Part shown: piece by piece, positions 39,200 to 51,534 of the stretch | Numbering within the stretch: the first letter of the stretch is position 1 | Layout of the letters: each line of letters begins with the position of its first letter | From: Hanleya hanleyi | Lineage: Eukaryota; Mollusca; Polyplacophora; Lepidopleurida; Hanleyidae | NCBI GenBank assembly: GCA_036873755.1 | Contig: JAVTVY010020273.1 | Coordinates: 1-64,000 of the forward strand | Direction: 5' to 3' | Length of the DNA: 64,000 bases | The notes under the pieces: model-generated | Seen by the model: only the letters and a program-made list of their open reading frames with translations | Databases searched by the model: none | Told to the model about the DNA's origin: nothing | Position numbers and translations under genes: made by a program

Positions 39200-39650
39200 C
39201 GTCAAATTTGGCGATAAATATCGCAGGCTACTAGCAAACTACGAGCGTAGCGTGCAAGCTCTATGGCGTTACGTTTCGTAACTTGTTTAATTCCGCTTAA
39301 TCCGGGAATAAGGATCGTATGACCCTATGCGTTTCAAGATCCTCATGGCGTTTCTTTGAACAAACACAATCAAAGCGTGACAGATACATCGTACACTAGA
39401 TGAGGAATTTTCAGCGTAAATCATATGGATTAAAATACCGTTCAGCGTTACGGATTTGATGTTTTTGGAACATCACGACATTTTACTGGCACCATTGAAC
39501 ACTGTTGACCGCTTCTCTCTGCTTTATGTATACTATGAGTTATTCTTTTAATCTGATGCTAATTATATTATATGAATTAAGTCTTTGGATTATGAACGTG
39601 GAAATTATTTAATGGACGACGGCTGAATAGTGAATGACGCACTAGGCATT
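39200..39650 (+). repeat. R1 family copy
   Basis: Begins 'GTCAAATTTGGCGATAAATA', includes 'CTATGGCGTTACGTTTCGTA', an altered 'CCGGGAATAAGGATCGTATG', 'CACCATTGAACACTGTTGAC', and ends 'GAATGACGCACTAGGC'. Same block order as 35,500-36,020. Confidence 0.65.
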
Positions 39651-41035
39651 TGTATCACACGAATAGAACAAGGGCGATGAAGGCATTGATAAAAATGTTA
39701 AAGACTCTTGTTAGCAGTGGGTATAGTTTGCATGTATATATCATTCGCTATGGCGGAACAGCTGTCAGATCCGACAGCCAGTATCCAGTCGTCATCCACA
39801 AAAGAATTTCCGAGTCAATAATCTTCAGATCCATTGTTTGCGACAGTTATCATCAATTCCAAATAAGCATAAAATAAAAACTAAAATACACACACAATAT
39901 GATTTCGCTGAATAACGATACCAAGATTGAGTAGTATTACTTCAATAATGGAACAAAGATATTAACTGTATCCAAATAATTTCGGTCGATGTCGTGGTAA
40001 TAAATATTAGCTTTGGCTTCCGCACATAACAGAATATTTCTTGCTTGCTGGATGAGTGAAGTGACCAGTGGGGACAGAGGCTGGATCTCTGCGCATTACT
40101 CTAAATTAGTCTAACACACACCAGGTAGCGTTTTATTTACATGACTAAATTACACGTATATACTGTTAAATATGCGCTTTTACTATTACGGCCCTCTGTC
40201 TTGTCGCTAACGGATCGCGGTGAAGTTAATATTGAACCAACATTCTATTCTCAAGAGGTTCGGCTACAGTAGAGGATTACATCTGTGGAACATTAAAACT
40301 TCATTAGTCGTCCCCAGCAATCAATAATGCATACCGCCTTCGGATGAGTGTGTCTATCGTCTAAGTTCTAAGTATTTTGTGGAGACGGAAGGCACAACGG
40401 AAGGCTTAAAAATAAAAGATTAAAGCAGATTCAGGAGATATATATTCTGCTCACTTGGATATCCCAATGTGTCCGTCTATATTGATCTATTCTGTTGCAA
40501 AACTATCAGAGCGACAGTGTGTTGGATGGTGAAACACATTGAACTTGGTTCCACAGACGCGAATTCCCCGAAGTGGTGCGATTGCCAGGCGATATGGTAC
40601 ATACATGAGCAACTTATTTTATTCTGTAGAGATTTGCCACATAATATCATTCAGTAGTGAAGTAAGCCAGAATCAAGACAAAGCAAACGTAAAACACATA
40701 TTTGGCCACCTACAGTACATAGAATATAACGACAGGACAATTCATGTCTGACGTCCCGTGATGTCCTCTTGATTGAAATGGAAATGAGAGAAACTGAACA
40801 TATATTCATCTGTATTCGATGATGGTGCATAGCTTGTTTTACTTTCAAACTATATGACACAGTTTCAATATGATATCATTGGTATATTACTGTTCATCAG
40901 CTTGCGATTATACGAAATATATTTGTGGAAATCAAGAGAGAAAATCCAATCTGTGACTAGTACGTACGTCTGTCTCATGAAGTTCCTCTACCCCAATCTG
41001 CAATCTTGATGAGGGTAAATTATATTAGCAACTTC
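39651..41035. other. No supported feature
   Basis: Short open frames without recognisable domains. No repeats were noticed. Confidence 0.45.
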
Positions 41036-41059
41036 GTAATTAAAATATATCAATCGTAT

Positions 41060-41430
41060 GAGTTGGAGCGATATGCAAGAGATGGGAAAATTTTGCGACG
41101 TCTGGCGACTAAAAAACAACCATATAACTCCACAGGTACATCACATTCAGACCCGATACTACGGTAGATTCTCGGACGTAGCCTTATTATCTCAGCATCG
41201 TTTTTATTGCGGCTGTTCCATGTTGTAGAAATTTTGTACATGTGTCATTGGAGCGATATACAAGAGGAAGGGAAAAATTGATGACGTCTGGTGACTAAAA
41301 AGCAACCATACGACTCGACAGAAAAGCATCCCTCGGCACCTTACATTCAGATCCAAGAATACGGTGGATTCTCGGACATAGCCTGGGTATCTCAGCCGCG
41401 CTTTTATTGCGGCTGTACATGTGGAAACTA
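41060..41430 (+). repeat. R3 tandem duplication (two ~190-bp units)
   Basis: 'TTGGAGCGATATGCAAGAG' followed by 'GACGTCTGGCGACTAAAAA' and 'CAACCATA', then 'GATTCTCGGACGTAGCC' and 'TTTTATTGCGGCTGT', is repeated once in tandem with changes. The first block recurs twice at 48,455-48,680. A downstream block 'GACATGTACAGAGGG' is shared by 41,678 and 48,556. Confidence 0.68.
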
Positions 41431-41439
41431 TGAAGTATC

Positions 41440-41480
41440 CACACGGTCCCTAGCACCGGCTTAAGCGGAACTAGATACGC
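41440..41480 (-). repeat. R1 fragment (inverted)
   Basis: Contains the reverse complement of the conserved R1 core: 'ACGGTCCCTAGCACCGG' corresponds to 'CCGGTGCTAGGGACCGT'. Confidence 0.5.
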
Positions 41481-42074
41481 TAGCTTAGGAGCTTTGATGG
41501 CAGATCAGCTTAAACAAGTAACTCATCTGATCGTAATGGATGAGCATCGAGGACCTCTGATGGAGTAAACGCCCCAACATGAAGTGCAAGAATACCCAGC
41601 AAAACTAAACCTATAATGCTCGACATAGTACGGCTTAAATTTCCCACCAAACAATACACCTACATATATTTGTCGAATGACATGTACAGAGGGCCGACAT
41701 CGGGGACAGCTGATAGAGGTTACTATTCACTGATAACTGTACAACAAATTGCTGTACACCAAATACTGGACAAAGTGTTGGAAGGAGCAAACCTAGTTTT
41801 ACTCACGAAAACTACATTTTATCATGTACGTGTTAACTTCGGAATATAGCTCTGTATTTTAGGCTGATGCGTATGTGTGATACTTTTCGTTTATACAATG
41901 ATACCTTGACTTCTTAAACAATAACCATATAGGCCGCTGGTGGAAACTGTCGGTTAGCCTACTTTAATTTTGTAATGTAATTTTATTCCAACGCTATATT
42001 GGACAGAAACCAATATCGACGTCTGTCATTGCATAGTACCTCAATATTTATAAGGCACCGTTTCCAATTATCGT

Positions 42075-42325
42075 TCGCGAATGAATCGTTTATTTCGTCA
42101 CATTTTCTCGAAGTCGCGATTTTCCAAGGCGCGAGGGAATGGTTTTTTTTCTTCAAAATAAACGATTCATTCGCGATCGCTGTTCGAATGGGGTTTTTTT
42201 CTGTTGGCAATCGTTTTTCAATCGAGAAAATTCTCGCGAATAAAAAGCGATATCGCGATTCAATCGTTTTTTAATCGAGAAAATATAAGCGATTGAAAAA
42301 AAAAACGATTGAGGATTATTGCCGA
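42075..42325. repeat. AATCG-rich low-complexity tract
   Basis: Dense in AATCGTTTTT, CGCGAATGAATCG, ATCGAGAAAA and their reverse complements, so the tract can fold on itself many ways. A similar tract lies at 45,440-45,730. Small open frames on both strands are by-products. Confidence 0.75.
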
Positions 42326-42329
42326 AAGT

Positions 42330-43425
42330 AGTACGGCAAGGTTCAGCCTGACTGACTCGCATACACGTTCGAGTTGCTATATCATAAACACTTCAGTCAG
42401 ACTATATAAAGTTCGATCATGTTTTCTTCTTCCTTTTCCATTCTTCTTTGCCTTGTGTAAAACTATAGCGTGTTTCACTTCAGTTGGCGGTTATATAGAT
42501 ACGATGGGGATATTGAAAGAAATTGAAGAAAACAAATATATACATGGCAGTGTGACTAACGTCACAGGACCTACGAAGTACAGTAGGCATTAGGACTCGA
42601 ACGCGAACTGAACTCTTGGAAATCCCCACCCCCAGTTGAAATCCTGCCTATATTAAGATGGGCACCGCCCAAGTCAGAATCGCCAGTGATTTTCATCAAA
42701 AATCACCAGAAATTTTCATCAAAAATAGGTCAGCTCAGATCTTGTTGGTAACAGTCTCCTAATGCGCCTTCATTCCAAAATAAATAACGATCGCCGATTT
42801 AATTTTACAATTTTTTAATTAAAGGAAACAGATTGAATAATATAGGTTCAGTAGATTTCAAGCTTTACGTGTGAAAATACATTTACATCTCTTTAATGGT
42901 TTTCAGTGCCCTTGTCCAGGATCAAAACAACTTTTTGAATCACATTATTTTCCCAACAATACAACATTTTTTTATATATAGTACTATAGTAGAAAGGTAG
43001 CATTTATGTAGTTTACGGTAATTCAACTCAAGACCAACACTTATATTATATTATTTCAATGATATGGTTTAACAATTTAAGTTATGGAAACAGCGCTGAT
43101 TGTTTGAGGGTATATGCAGTAGTTAAGATTAACCTCAGTAATAGGGCCATGTGGCATACAGTGGGACAGGGTATTTTTAGCTGTGGGTAATTTGACCTGA
43201 ATTTGAAGGCTCAAGCCTGATGTGGCCAATGTGAAATAGGATACACGTTAAAGGCTACAGTTCACATATATCTATAACAATATACTGAAGTGTTAATTAT
43301 CAATCTAATTTTAATCAGAATTATTTCAGATCAGAACTTGCTGGTAACAATGCCCTAATGCACGTTCATGCCAAAAATCAAGGTTCTAATGTCAACGGTT
43401 CTCCTTATTTTGCCGACGAAAGGAT
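42330..43425. other. No gene; weak duplicated block
   Basis: A ~55-bp block ('CAGATCTTGTTGGTAACAG' and 'CTAATGCGCCTTCATTCC') at about 42,733 returns diverged at 43,330-43,383. Nothing else was recognised. Confidence 0.4.
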
Positions 43426-43429
43426 TTGG

Positions 43430-43461
43430 ATGGACTGACTGACTGACTGACTGACTGACTC
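43430..43461. repeat. (GACT)n microsatellite
   Basis: About seven consecutive GACT units. Confidence 0.9.
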
Positions 43462-43994
43462 ATTATCGGACAATTTGCGATCTGTAGCCTACTTCGTAGG
43501 AATATACATAGGAATAATGGTTATGCTTTAATTATAACTTCATATTTACATATATTTTTGTATGGGACACAGGCCCGGATATGGTCAGATTGAGTCATTT
43601 GCACTTGCAATTTCGTCTATTATTTTGAGTATTTCTGTGTTTTAAAGCTGGTATTATTCCAGATTTCTTGTGTAGTATTTTTCGTGAACGTTTTTGGCAT
43701 CTGTGTGTGCTGAATGTGCGTACTGTTCGCGTGGTTTTTTGTTCTACGATCAACATTTTCCTTGTGTAGATAGATGGCGCTGTATTGAATATAACGTTGT
43801 CATACGGGGCTTTTGAGTCTTCGAAAGCACTTAAGTATTAATATATAGCGCGGGCTATTTGTAAAACTTTTCACAACTGTCATTATTTTTTTGTTTGTTT
43901 GGTTGGTTGTGTGAATTAATCTTTTCTGGAGCTCTCTGGGTGGGAGTTTTGTTGTGTGGCTCCCTAAATGGGAGTCTATAAGTGCAAAACCCCA

Positions 43995-44199
43995 CAGTTA
44001 CCTGGCTTGTGGGATATTTGATGGTAGATGAATACGTATATTTTCAATAAATTGTGAAAATTAATAAATACAAAGGATAAATATATATATAAAATATATA
44101 TATATACATGTAAATAATGATATTGATTATTTTTCACAATTTGATGAAAATACACGTATTCATTCACCATCAAATATCCCACAAGCCTGGTAATTGCAG
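43995..44199. mobile_element. Fold-back (MITE-like) element
   Basis: The left arm 'CCTGGCTTGTGGGATATTTG' and following ~65 bases return as the reverse complement ending 'CACAAGCCTGG', with few mismatches, around an AT-rich centre (TATATATA). About 205 bp in all with no coding capacity. The ends TTACCTGG/CCTGGTAA suggest the termini. I do not see a clear target duplication. Confidence 0.75.
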
Positions 44200-44204
44200 T
44201 ATGG

Positions 44205-45435
44205 AAAACACTGAAAGTGGGCTGAACGCGGTTTGCTTGGCAAGATGATCAATGTCTCGCCTTTGGCTAAAAAGGAAACCTTGACCATGCGAAGATGTGT
44301 TTCAAAAGCCCTGTATAATTCAGGTCACGTGACTTGGTTGCTGAAGAATCAAACAACGCCTCTCACCGAGTATGATACTATATGTGAAATGACTGCATTA
44401 ATATAAAATATGAATATAAAACGTCTTTCTATGTCCGACAGATTTTCAAATCCCACATTTAAATCTTTAGTTTTGCGAAGAAAAAACCCCGAAATCTTTA
44501 AACTATGATCGTACTCGGACAAGAATTTTTGTTGGTTAATCCAGTAAGAGATGAAATTATATAATATTCAGGTTTCTGGCTTGAGCTTCCCTTTGGAATC
44601 ATTCTTATTAGTTCATTTATCAAAATGTAAAATTAAAATAAAAAGTATTGTACATATGCGAATCCAACCGTTATATGCGATTCAATCACCATTGTGATAT
44701 GTATTTGATATAAATATGAAATCACTGCCGCGAATATTCTTATAATAAATAACATTAACTTGATGGTGATTTTTTGAACTTATTCACATCTCAATAGTTT
44801 AAAAACTGTACCAAAACATGAATGGATACCCTTTCCTAATGTATGTTTTACTATAACAAAATATACATATTTAATTACACTATTTTTCACCTTAATTAAC
44901 CTAGAAATTCTCGGCTGGAGGGCTAAGCTGTTCTGGGTTATCCGCCATGCACCCATTCACACCTCTATCAAGTCTGTGCCATAATCATTCTGATAATGCA
45001 ATCAACGACGAACTCAAATCCACTTATGACCTATACACGGTATTTACAAAAACAAGATATTGCGACTATCATCCTGTATTGTTTATACCAAGTTGCATGA
45101 ATATATGAGGAAATTATCGGAAGTATGAAGGGAATGACTGAACATTAATACATTGTCGACTCACACGATTATTAAATAAACATGTAATTTTGTCATTTAC
45201 GCTTCGCCCGAGTAAATCTGAGCGCGGACGTCACAGGAAGCATGGTACAGGTATGTGTATAGATATTTCCAGCATACGCCCTACCTCGGCTTGTAGGAGA
45301 TTATAGATCGTGAATCATATATATTATCCGGTTATCTCACGCATTTATACAGTATAGTATAGTAATATAGGTTTTCCATCGACAAATCCGCAACCAGCAT
45401 TAAATGTAGTTCCCAGTTCGCGGATAGAGCGCCGT
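44205..45435. other. No supported feature
   Basis: AT-rich. No recognisable gene or repeat. Confidence 0.45.
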
Positions 45436-45439
45436 ACGT

Positions 45440-45730
45440 CGGCAACACGGCCTATGTGTCAGATATCACTCCGCCTCACGATTCTCTCGCACCTTGAAAA
45501 AAACGATTCCCTCGCGATTGAAGATTCGCGATCAAGAACGGATCGCGCATGGGTAAACGATTCAAAAACGATATCGCGAGAGAATGGTTTTTTTTCAGAA
45601 AAGGTTCAATCGTTTTTTCTCATTTTTTTCTCGATATCCTCGCGACTGATTCACGAATGATCGTTTTTCAATCGAGAAAATTGAAGAAAAATCGCGACTG
45701 AAGAAAAAACGAATAATGGAAACGATCCCT
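45440..45730. repeat. AATCG-rich low-complexity tract, second copy
   Basis: Same vocabulary as 42,075-42,325: TCGCGATTGAAGATTCGCG, AATCGTTTTTTC and CAATCGAGAAAA. It is self-complementary in many registers. The 68-codon frame across it is low-complexity and not called. Confidence 0.72.
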
Positions 45731-46119
45731 AAACATTTATGATAAGGAAATACATAAGCATCAGCATGTCGGATACTAAAGCAAAAAGTTCACAGGGTTT
45801 CGTGGGCGGAACGTTTAACGTTTTTGTCATGTCCATATTGTTTGAACCCATGTATCAATGCAGATCTATGCGGACCATTTCGGATTTAGATCATGATAAC
45901 TGCATGCTAACCATTCAACCTCGCAATCTAATTGAAACATGCCATTTTGCTCTTACAATATGAATATTGGCGTATGTAATGGAGTAAAAAGTTCCAGATG
46001 ATATTTGGCAGCCATAAGTTGAGATCAGAGTAATGGAGAGAGACGTTTTTCCATCGAATTTGGGGAAGTATGGATTACTCTTTAGTTATAGTCTCCGTCT
46101 AATTCGTTGAACGACAGAC

Positions 46120-46350
46120 CAGTCATGCTTTCGCCCACCAGTTAAGGGTACTCCATAATCCTTCTTGGTAATTGATTGTGTAGTTTCTTTCGAATGAAAT
46201 CAGTGAAGTAGTCTTCGTTGCCGCGACAGGCTTGCGTCCTTAATATTCAAGACTGTGTACATAAACAACATTAATCCTTTGGCGGTCAGAGTCTTTACCT
46301 AGACAAATAACTGCCTAAACACAGTATGCCTCGATTGAATTTGCGTTGTG
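46120..46350 (+). repeat. Diverged duplicated segment, copy B
   Basis: Partner of 31,660-31,910. It has the same block order with small indels. Confidence 0.55.
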
Positions 46351-47585
46351 ACGAGGAGGGTTGAACGTTATAAGATCCGGTGTAATACTTCGAAGACCAA
46401 CTGTTTTTACGGGCAAGAAATTGTGTATACTGAGAAACTTTGGCATGATTCGTGAGCAACGTTCTGTCAGGACATGGTCATTAAATTATTCCATCACTTT
46501 AAACCCCACGAACCAAGGATCGCTGCAGAGTCTGTGTACATAAACAGGCTTTTTTTTTCGCTGCCGCACCTTTTTGACAATAAATTGTAATGAGAAAATG
46601 ATATTCTATCGTCTTATCACACGGTTTACATGCATTTGAGGCGAACCAATTCTCAGTGATATTATTAAAATAGAACGACAGCGACATAAAAATATCTTGG
46701 CTATAGCGAGCAATAAATGGACAGAATGACACCCGTAGACAAAAAAAAATGAATATGGTGGATATCATACCAATACATCAGTTATTATTTGATAGCAATT
46801 GCAGTTAATTGCACGATAATTGACAAACTGGACGCCCGTGTTGCTGGGTGCGACACTAGATCAGTTCAGCCGACTTGCATAATTTGTTGGATAAATCCAT
46901 GCTTAGGATCGCCTCATCCTTGTCCTTCCTTTGATTCATCGATGGCGGTTGGTAGGAGGAGGTTGACGATGGATCATTCACACATGTGGATATAAGCGTT
47001 TCAGTATTTTTAGCAAGCAGGCGTTTTGGATTGTAGTTAGATTCTCCAATCTGTTAACTGGGTAATCTATCTTTCATCTACGTGTGCATGAAGTATTCGT
47101 TTTTTTGTTTGCCAGAATTCTGTCCCTATGTGATCGGATTCTCATAAGACCTATCCCATTAAGCGGGTTACCGCTTGTCCGCCGGATGGATGTGGGCTAG
47201 TCTCTGTGCAATGTTTTCTTTGCAATTAGTCAACGAGAAATGTCTTACGAAAATCGCACAACATGTACATGTAGAATTCAGCATAAACCTGAATGCGCCA
47301 CAATAAGATGGGAGATCGGCAATCCCCCTGGTCAACACAAACCGACCGAAATTATACAATGAAACGTTACCTGTGCAACGGTCTTATTCTGGGCAAATTA
47401 AGACATGTTTATCGAGGTAATAACAACGGAAGAGATTGAACAACAATTTTCCTCTACATCAGTATGATCAGCGCGAGATAAAGAAACTAACCAGTGACAG
47501 AGAATCAACGGACAACATAAAAATACCCCATATTATTTTTTTTCCGATACACCATTTATAGACAGATGTTTCTCACACGAAGAAA
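46351..47585. other. No supported feature
   Basis: Short open frames only. Nothing recognised. Confidence 0.45.
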
Positions 47586-47586
47586 G

Positions 47587-47946
47587 TTAACACCACCTGG
47601 CTTGGGCGATTTGTGTCCGGCGCATGTCTGGGAAGGGACAATTTCGCTCCTCCACTACATATGTTTTTCTTATGGACTACCAAGAAATACAAAAGAAATC
47701 CAAGGTGCATGGCCCCTTTCCACAGTGACATCATATTCTAAAAATGCATTTTTTCGATATTTCAGTCAGATTTTCTAATTTTTATACTTATGCAAAAAAG
47801 TACATAATAAATTAGGAAATAATATTTTGATGGAAGGACAAACGACGAAAACGCAACTTTTCAATCTCGCCCCCATGGCCACCAGTTTTAATTTACTCCT
47901 AATTCTCTGCTTGGAGGTGTATGCAAAGATGTTCAAAATGACCCTA
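47587..47946 (+). mobile_element. TTAA-type MITE, diverged and internally deleted
   Basis: Begins TTAACACCACCTGGCTTGGG at a TTAA and follows the right-half sequence of the 36,082 element read in reverse ('ACAGTGACATCAT', 'TTTTTTCGATATTTCAGTCA', 'ATAAATTAGGAAATAATATT'). It skips to 'GTTCAAAATGACCCTA' and stops, abutting an R1 fragment. The far terminus is missing. Confidence 0.65.
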
Positions 47947-47947
47947 A

Positions 47948-48083
47948 TGACAAGCGTCTGGTCCGTCGTTCAAAATTCAGCCGTCGCTCAATAAAGAATA
48001 TCCGCGTTCATACTCTAAAAATCTATTCCATATAACAGCATTAGCACCAAATTCAAAAAGATCATAGTATACATAAACACAGG
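47948..48083 (-). repeat. R1 fragment (inverted)
   Basis: Contains 'CTGGTCCGTCGTTCAAAATT' and 'ATAAAGAATATCCGCG', the inverted end of R1 as at 930-1,030. It is cut at 48,083, next to a LINE tail. Confidence 0.65.
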
Positions 48084-48085
48084 CT

Positions 48086-48334
48086 ATTAGACGAAGTAGA
48101 ATCGGCCATACACGATTAACTCACGAGCATTTGCTGAGAAAAGAGCTAGTCCCAAGGTATATTCCATGCCACGAAGATCACACGTTGAAACATATTCTTA
48201 TCGACTGTATAGATTTTAAGATTGTAACAGATAACTTTTATCGAGCAGCTGCTTTGGAAGATCTTTTTGGTCGAGCGAAAAAAGACTGTATTTTAGATTA
48301 TTTGAGAGAGATCGGTTTGTTGTTTAAATTTTAA
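48086..48334 (+). pseudogene. LINE ORF2 C-terminus (RNase H end)
   Basis: An 82-codon open tail translating to RSRIGHTRLTHEHLL, then CHEDHTLKHILIDC, then LDYLREIGL and a stop after LLFKF. This matches the C-terminal end of Jockey/I-type LINE ORF2, where RNase H is followed by 'R.GHTRLTH.yLL ... C......EH.L..C..F ... fLk..gL'. The true reading frame continues upstream without a start, so this is a 5'-truncated copy, as expected for non-LTR retrotransposons. I see no poly(A) tail right after the stop. Confidence 0.72.
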
Positions 48335-48454
48335 TGTATTTACATGTTGTTAGTGTCATTCTCGAAGTTGACGGAACGTATCGCAGATAAGGCCTGTCTC
48401 TTTAAACCGTTGAAATGAAAACCACTACGAGAGAACTGCTCAAAGAAACGGGTA

Positions 48455-48690
48455 AAATTGGAGTGATATGCAAGAGGTGGGAAAGATTAACGACGTGTGG
48501 CGACTAAAAAGCAACCATATGACCCTACAAGAAAGCATCCCTCTCTCCGTCTCGTGACATGTACAGAGGGCGGACCTCGGGAACCACCAGAATCCTACCA
48601 TATACAGGTAATAAATTGGAGCGATATGCAAGAGGTTGAGAAAATTGACGTCTGGCGTCTAAGAAGTAACATTATGACTCTACATAGTAT
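48455..48690 (+). repeat. R3 blocks, second location
   Basis: 'TTGGAGTGATATGCAAGAGG' at ~48,460 and 'TTGGAGCGATATGCAAGAGG' at ~48,617, each followed by a GACGT(G/C)TGGCG-type block, with 'GACATGTACAGAGGGCGGAC' between them. Same family as 41,060-41,720. Confidence 0.62.
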
Positions 48691-49691
48691 GACCATAAGC
48701 CTGATCGCTATCACACACTGTTACATCATTACTCAATTCAGGCAAAGCTATTCACTGGCATAATGTGTAATATGTGTTTCATTTCTTGAACAGAAAATTT
48801 GAATCTGTCGTTATAATGATATATCAGTTTATTATTTAACATATTCTATATGACCGCCATTGAACACACATGGCAAAAATATTCCGTCGTATCCATGGTA
48901 TCGTGTGTTTGTTATCCGGAGTTACCTATAGTGACAATATAATGCGACTTTGCAGAAGGGCATCTGGGGTCAATAATATAATTACACGCCAGTATTCTGG
49001 ATGAAGAGATATCTTGATAAAGTTATTCCACCTGATCCAATCCAGCTTTATGTAATACACGTTTAAGAGTAGTTCGCGTATATTAAAATGCTGCAATATT
49101 TGCTGCCGTTTTTATATGGGGCATCTGAAAGTTATGTGATTTTGTCGAGTTTACGTGCTACATAGAGCAAATTCAGTATAATTTCTCTTGGATGGCATAA
49201 TTGTGTGCCAAATTGTTGTGCATTTCTTTGGATGTAACATACATCATACATGTTAGTGACATTGTGTGAAAAGTATATGAGAACACTGCCTGTGCTAGGT
49301 AAGTTGCATGAAATGGGCAAGCATATAATCATACGGTATTAATGTAGTGAGCTGCCTCACCTGGTAAAGTGTACTCAGAATCCATGCATGTTGTCAGGGC
49401 ACGGCAGCGGTAAGCGTGCCCCAAAATTCTCGGGCAGTACTCGACAAACCCCTTCTTGTCATGCACTTCAGTTATATAATCCCAAATAGAGGACGCTATA
49501 CGTTGGAGGCTCTATATGGGTCCGTCCATGTGTCAAGTGTTCCCAATAGACACACCATCAAACTTCAAACATCTACAGAATGGAGGATGCAGATCTGTCA
49601 ACCAGATTACTTCTAGTGTATTTTAGCACTCAGTTCGTCATCACCGTATTTGTTGGGCATACTATTTTCTCCGGGAACACGAGGTGATGGA

Positions 49692-49755
49692 TTCCGGTTA
49701 ATGATTCGTAGAATTTCCTCCATTTCCGGTTAATGATTCGTAGAATTTCCTCCAT
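49692..49755. repeat. 32-bp perfect tandem duplication
   Basis: TTCCGGTTAATGATTCGTAG plus twelve further bases, repeated exactly once, back to back. Confidence 0.95.
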
Positions 49756-49799
49756 TCTGTTTCGAGTTTATTTTAAAAGATTTCTTCCTTCGGTTTCCT

Positions 49800-50340
49800 A
49801 GAACGCTTTATCTATTTTAACCGCGGTTTACAATTATATAAATCGTTTTTTAATTGCAAAAAGGTCACACGGAAAAGTCGAAAACTATGACATGATTAGA
49901 GAATTTTTTTAACAAAATCGCAAGAAAATGTAGAGCGAATCGCAAAGAAAAATTGAATTTTAACTGGAAATTCGAAAAAAAAAAATACAAAGAAGATCAA
50001 GGATAACAAAGCAAGTCATCAATATGCCGTATGGGCTACCGTGTGTTCCGTCTATACAACCTATCGTTTGAGCTTTTATTTGTAGTCTTTTCTGTAATAG
50101 AATATAAAATTTGCTGCTTTTACAAAGAACAGTTTGATCTACATAATCCATGCTCTTTGTAGAGAACAGTTATGGGTGGGTGTAGTTTGTTTTGTGCTCT
50201 GTAGCTATTTAAATTTTGAGTTCATAAGTACCAGCAAATCAAGCATCAGCCAACAGGACATTCGAGCTAGTGATTGATTGTGTAAAGAGAAGTCGATCGA
50301 TGACTTTTTTATGTTGATAGTTATTATTATAAGAGCAGAC
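49800..50340 (+). repeat. Diverged duplicated segment, copy C
   Basis: Shares ordered blocks with 51,535-52,100: 'TTGCAAAAAGGTCAC', 'AAATCGCAAGAAAATGT', 'TAGCTATCGTTTG'-like, 'GTTTGATCTACATA--CCATGC' and 'GGTGGGTGT'. The two lie in direct orientation about 1.2 kb apart. Confidence 0.6.
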
Positions 50341-50344
50341 TGGA

Positions 50345-51530
50345 TTGCAGTCGTGAATTTTGTCAGAAAAATAATAATATTGTGTCGAGCTATCATCTGG
50401 TTTATACCGCCCTTCGTGACGTTGAAAAGTGCTGAGGTGTTGTCTTTGCAATCCCTCTACAAGTAGGGTGGCTTCGACCAAATGATACAAGTAGCGATAC
50501 TGGACGTACAATCTAACGCTAAGTATTGCCTAAACTAGAACTACATCTACATTACTACCAAAGTTTGACAGACTGCAGCAGATGCGGATGATCTCGCACC
50601 AAAAGAAAAGTCCATGCAATTACTTTCACGAATTCCTTAAAACTTCGATTTCTTTCCAGTGATTACTCCCGCACCATACATCGGATGACAGAATAACTAG
50701 GTTTGTTTGTATGTTTTATATCACTACGGTATACCACTTAAGGAACATCTATTAAATTGCACTATCGATTGGTGATTGAAAATCGATTCTCTGCTGTAAA
50801 AATTGGTGATTTAAGGAAACGAATACATGTAAAATGGCAATAACATCAACACACCCTACAAAGTGAACCGTTCTGGGGATGTTTGTGGGTTGGTACTGGA
50901 CAAGTTTTCAATCAACTAGACCTCATTTCAACATATTTGAAAGAACCTAGAGATGGATTGTGCCTCTCCTGTCGAGTCTTTTATTCTTCCACTCTAAAAA
51001 AGAGAGAAAATGAGGATCAACAAATCTATCCATAACACAAATTATTCGGTGTCATTCTTCGTGTCGTTGCACTCCAAATGCCACCTATATTTGTTTCTTA
51101 GCAACGCCCTATGCCTCTTTATTCGTTTATTCAGTTTGATCTCAAGACAGATGCTGTTTTGTGTTGAGTTCCCATAGAAGGCTATACCTTCAAGCGTCTC
51201 CATCCCAGGATTAGTGATAAACATATATCACAGATTGATGGAGGGAATGCTAACATAGGGCGAGGGTCATATAGACAGTACTAGTCACAGCACTACTTTG
51301 GGGTATTGACTGTCCGATTCACAGCGCGACTGACATTACAATGGAAAACTACAAGAAACTTCACGTAGATGAACAAATACTTGGCATTGATATAAGAAAA
51401 CCAAGATATCTAGCCGATCTCGGACTACTCCTCTATTGCAAGAAACTTGGTAAACTATTTACAGCGCGGTGTGAATATTATCACTGTGTTGTAAATACAT
51501 TTTTTTTACGAGTTTTGAATATTTCTGGGA
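50345..51530. other. No supported feature
   Basis: A 66-codon frame at 51,341-51,541 starts MENYKKLHVDEQILGIDIRK but resembles nothing I know. Otherwise AT-rich sequence. Confidence 0.4.
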
Positions 51531-51534
51531 AACT

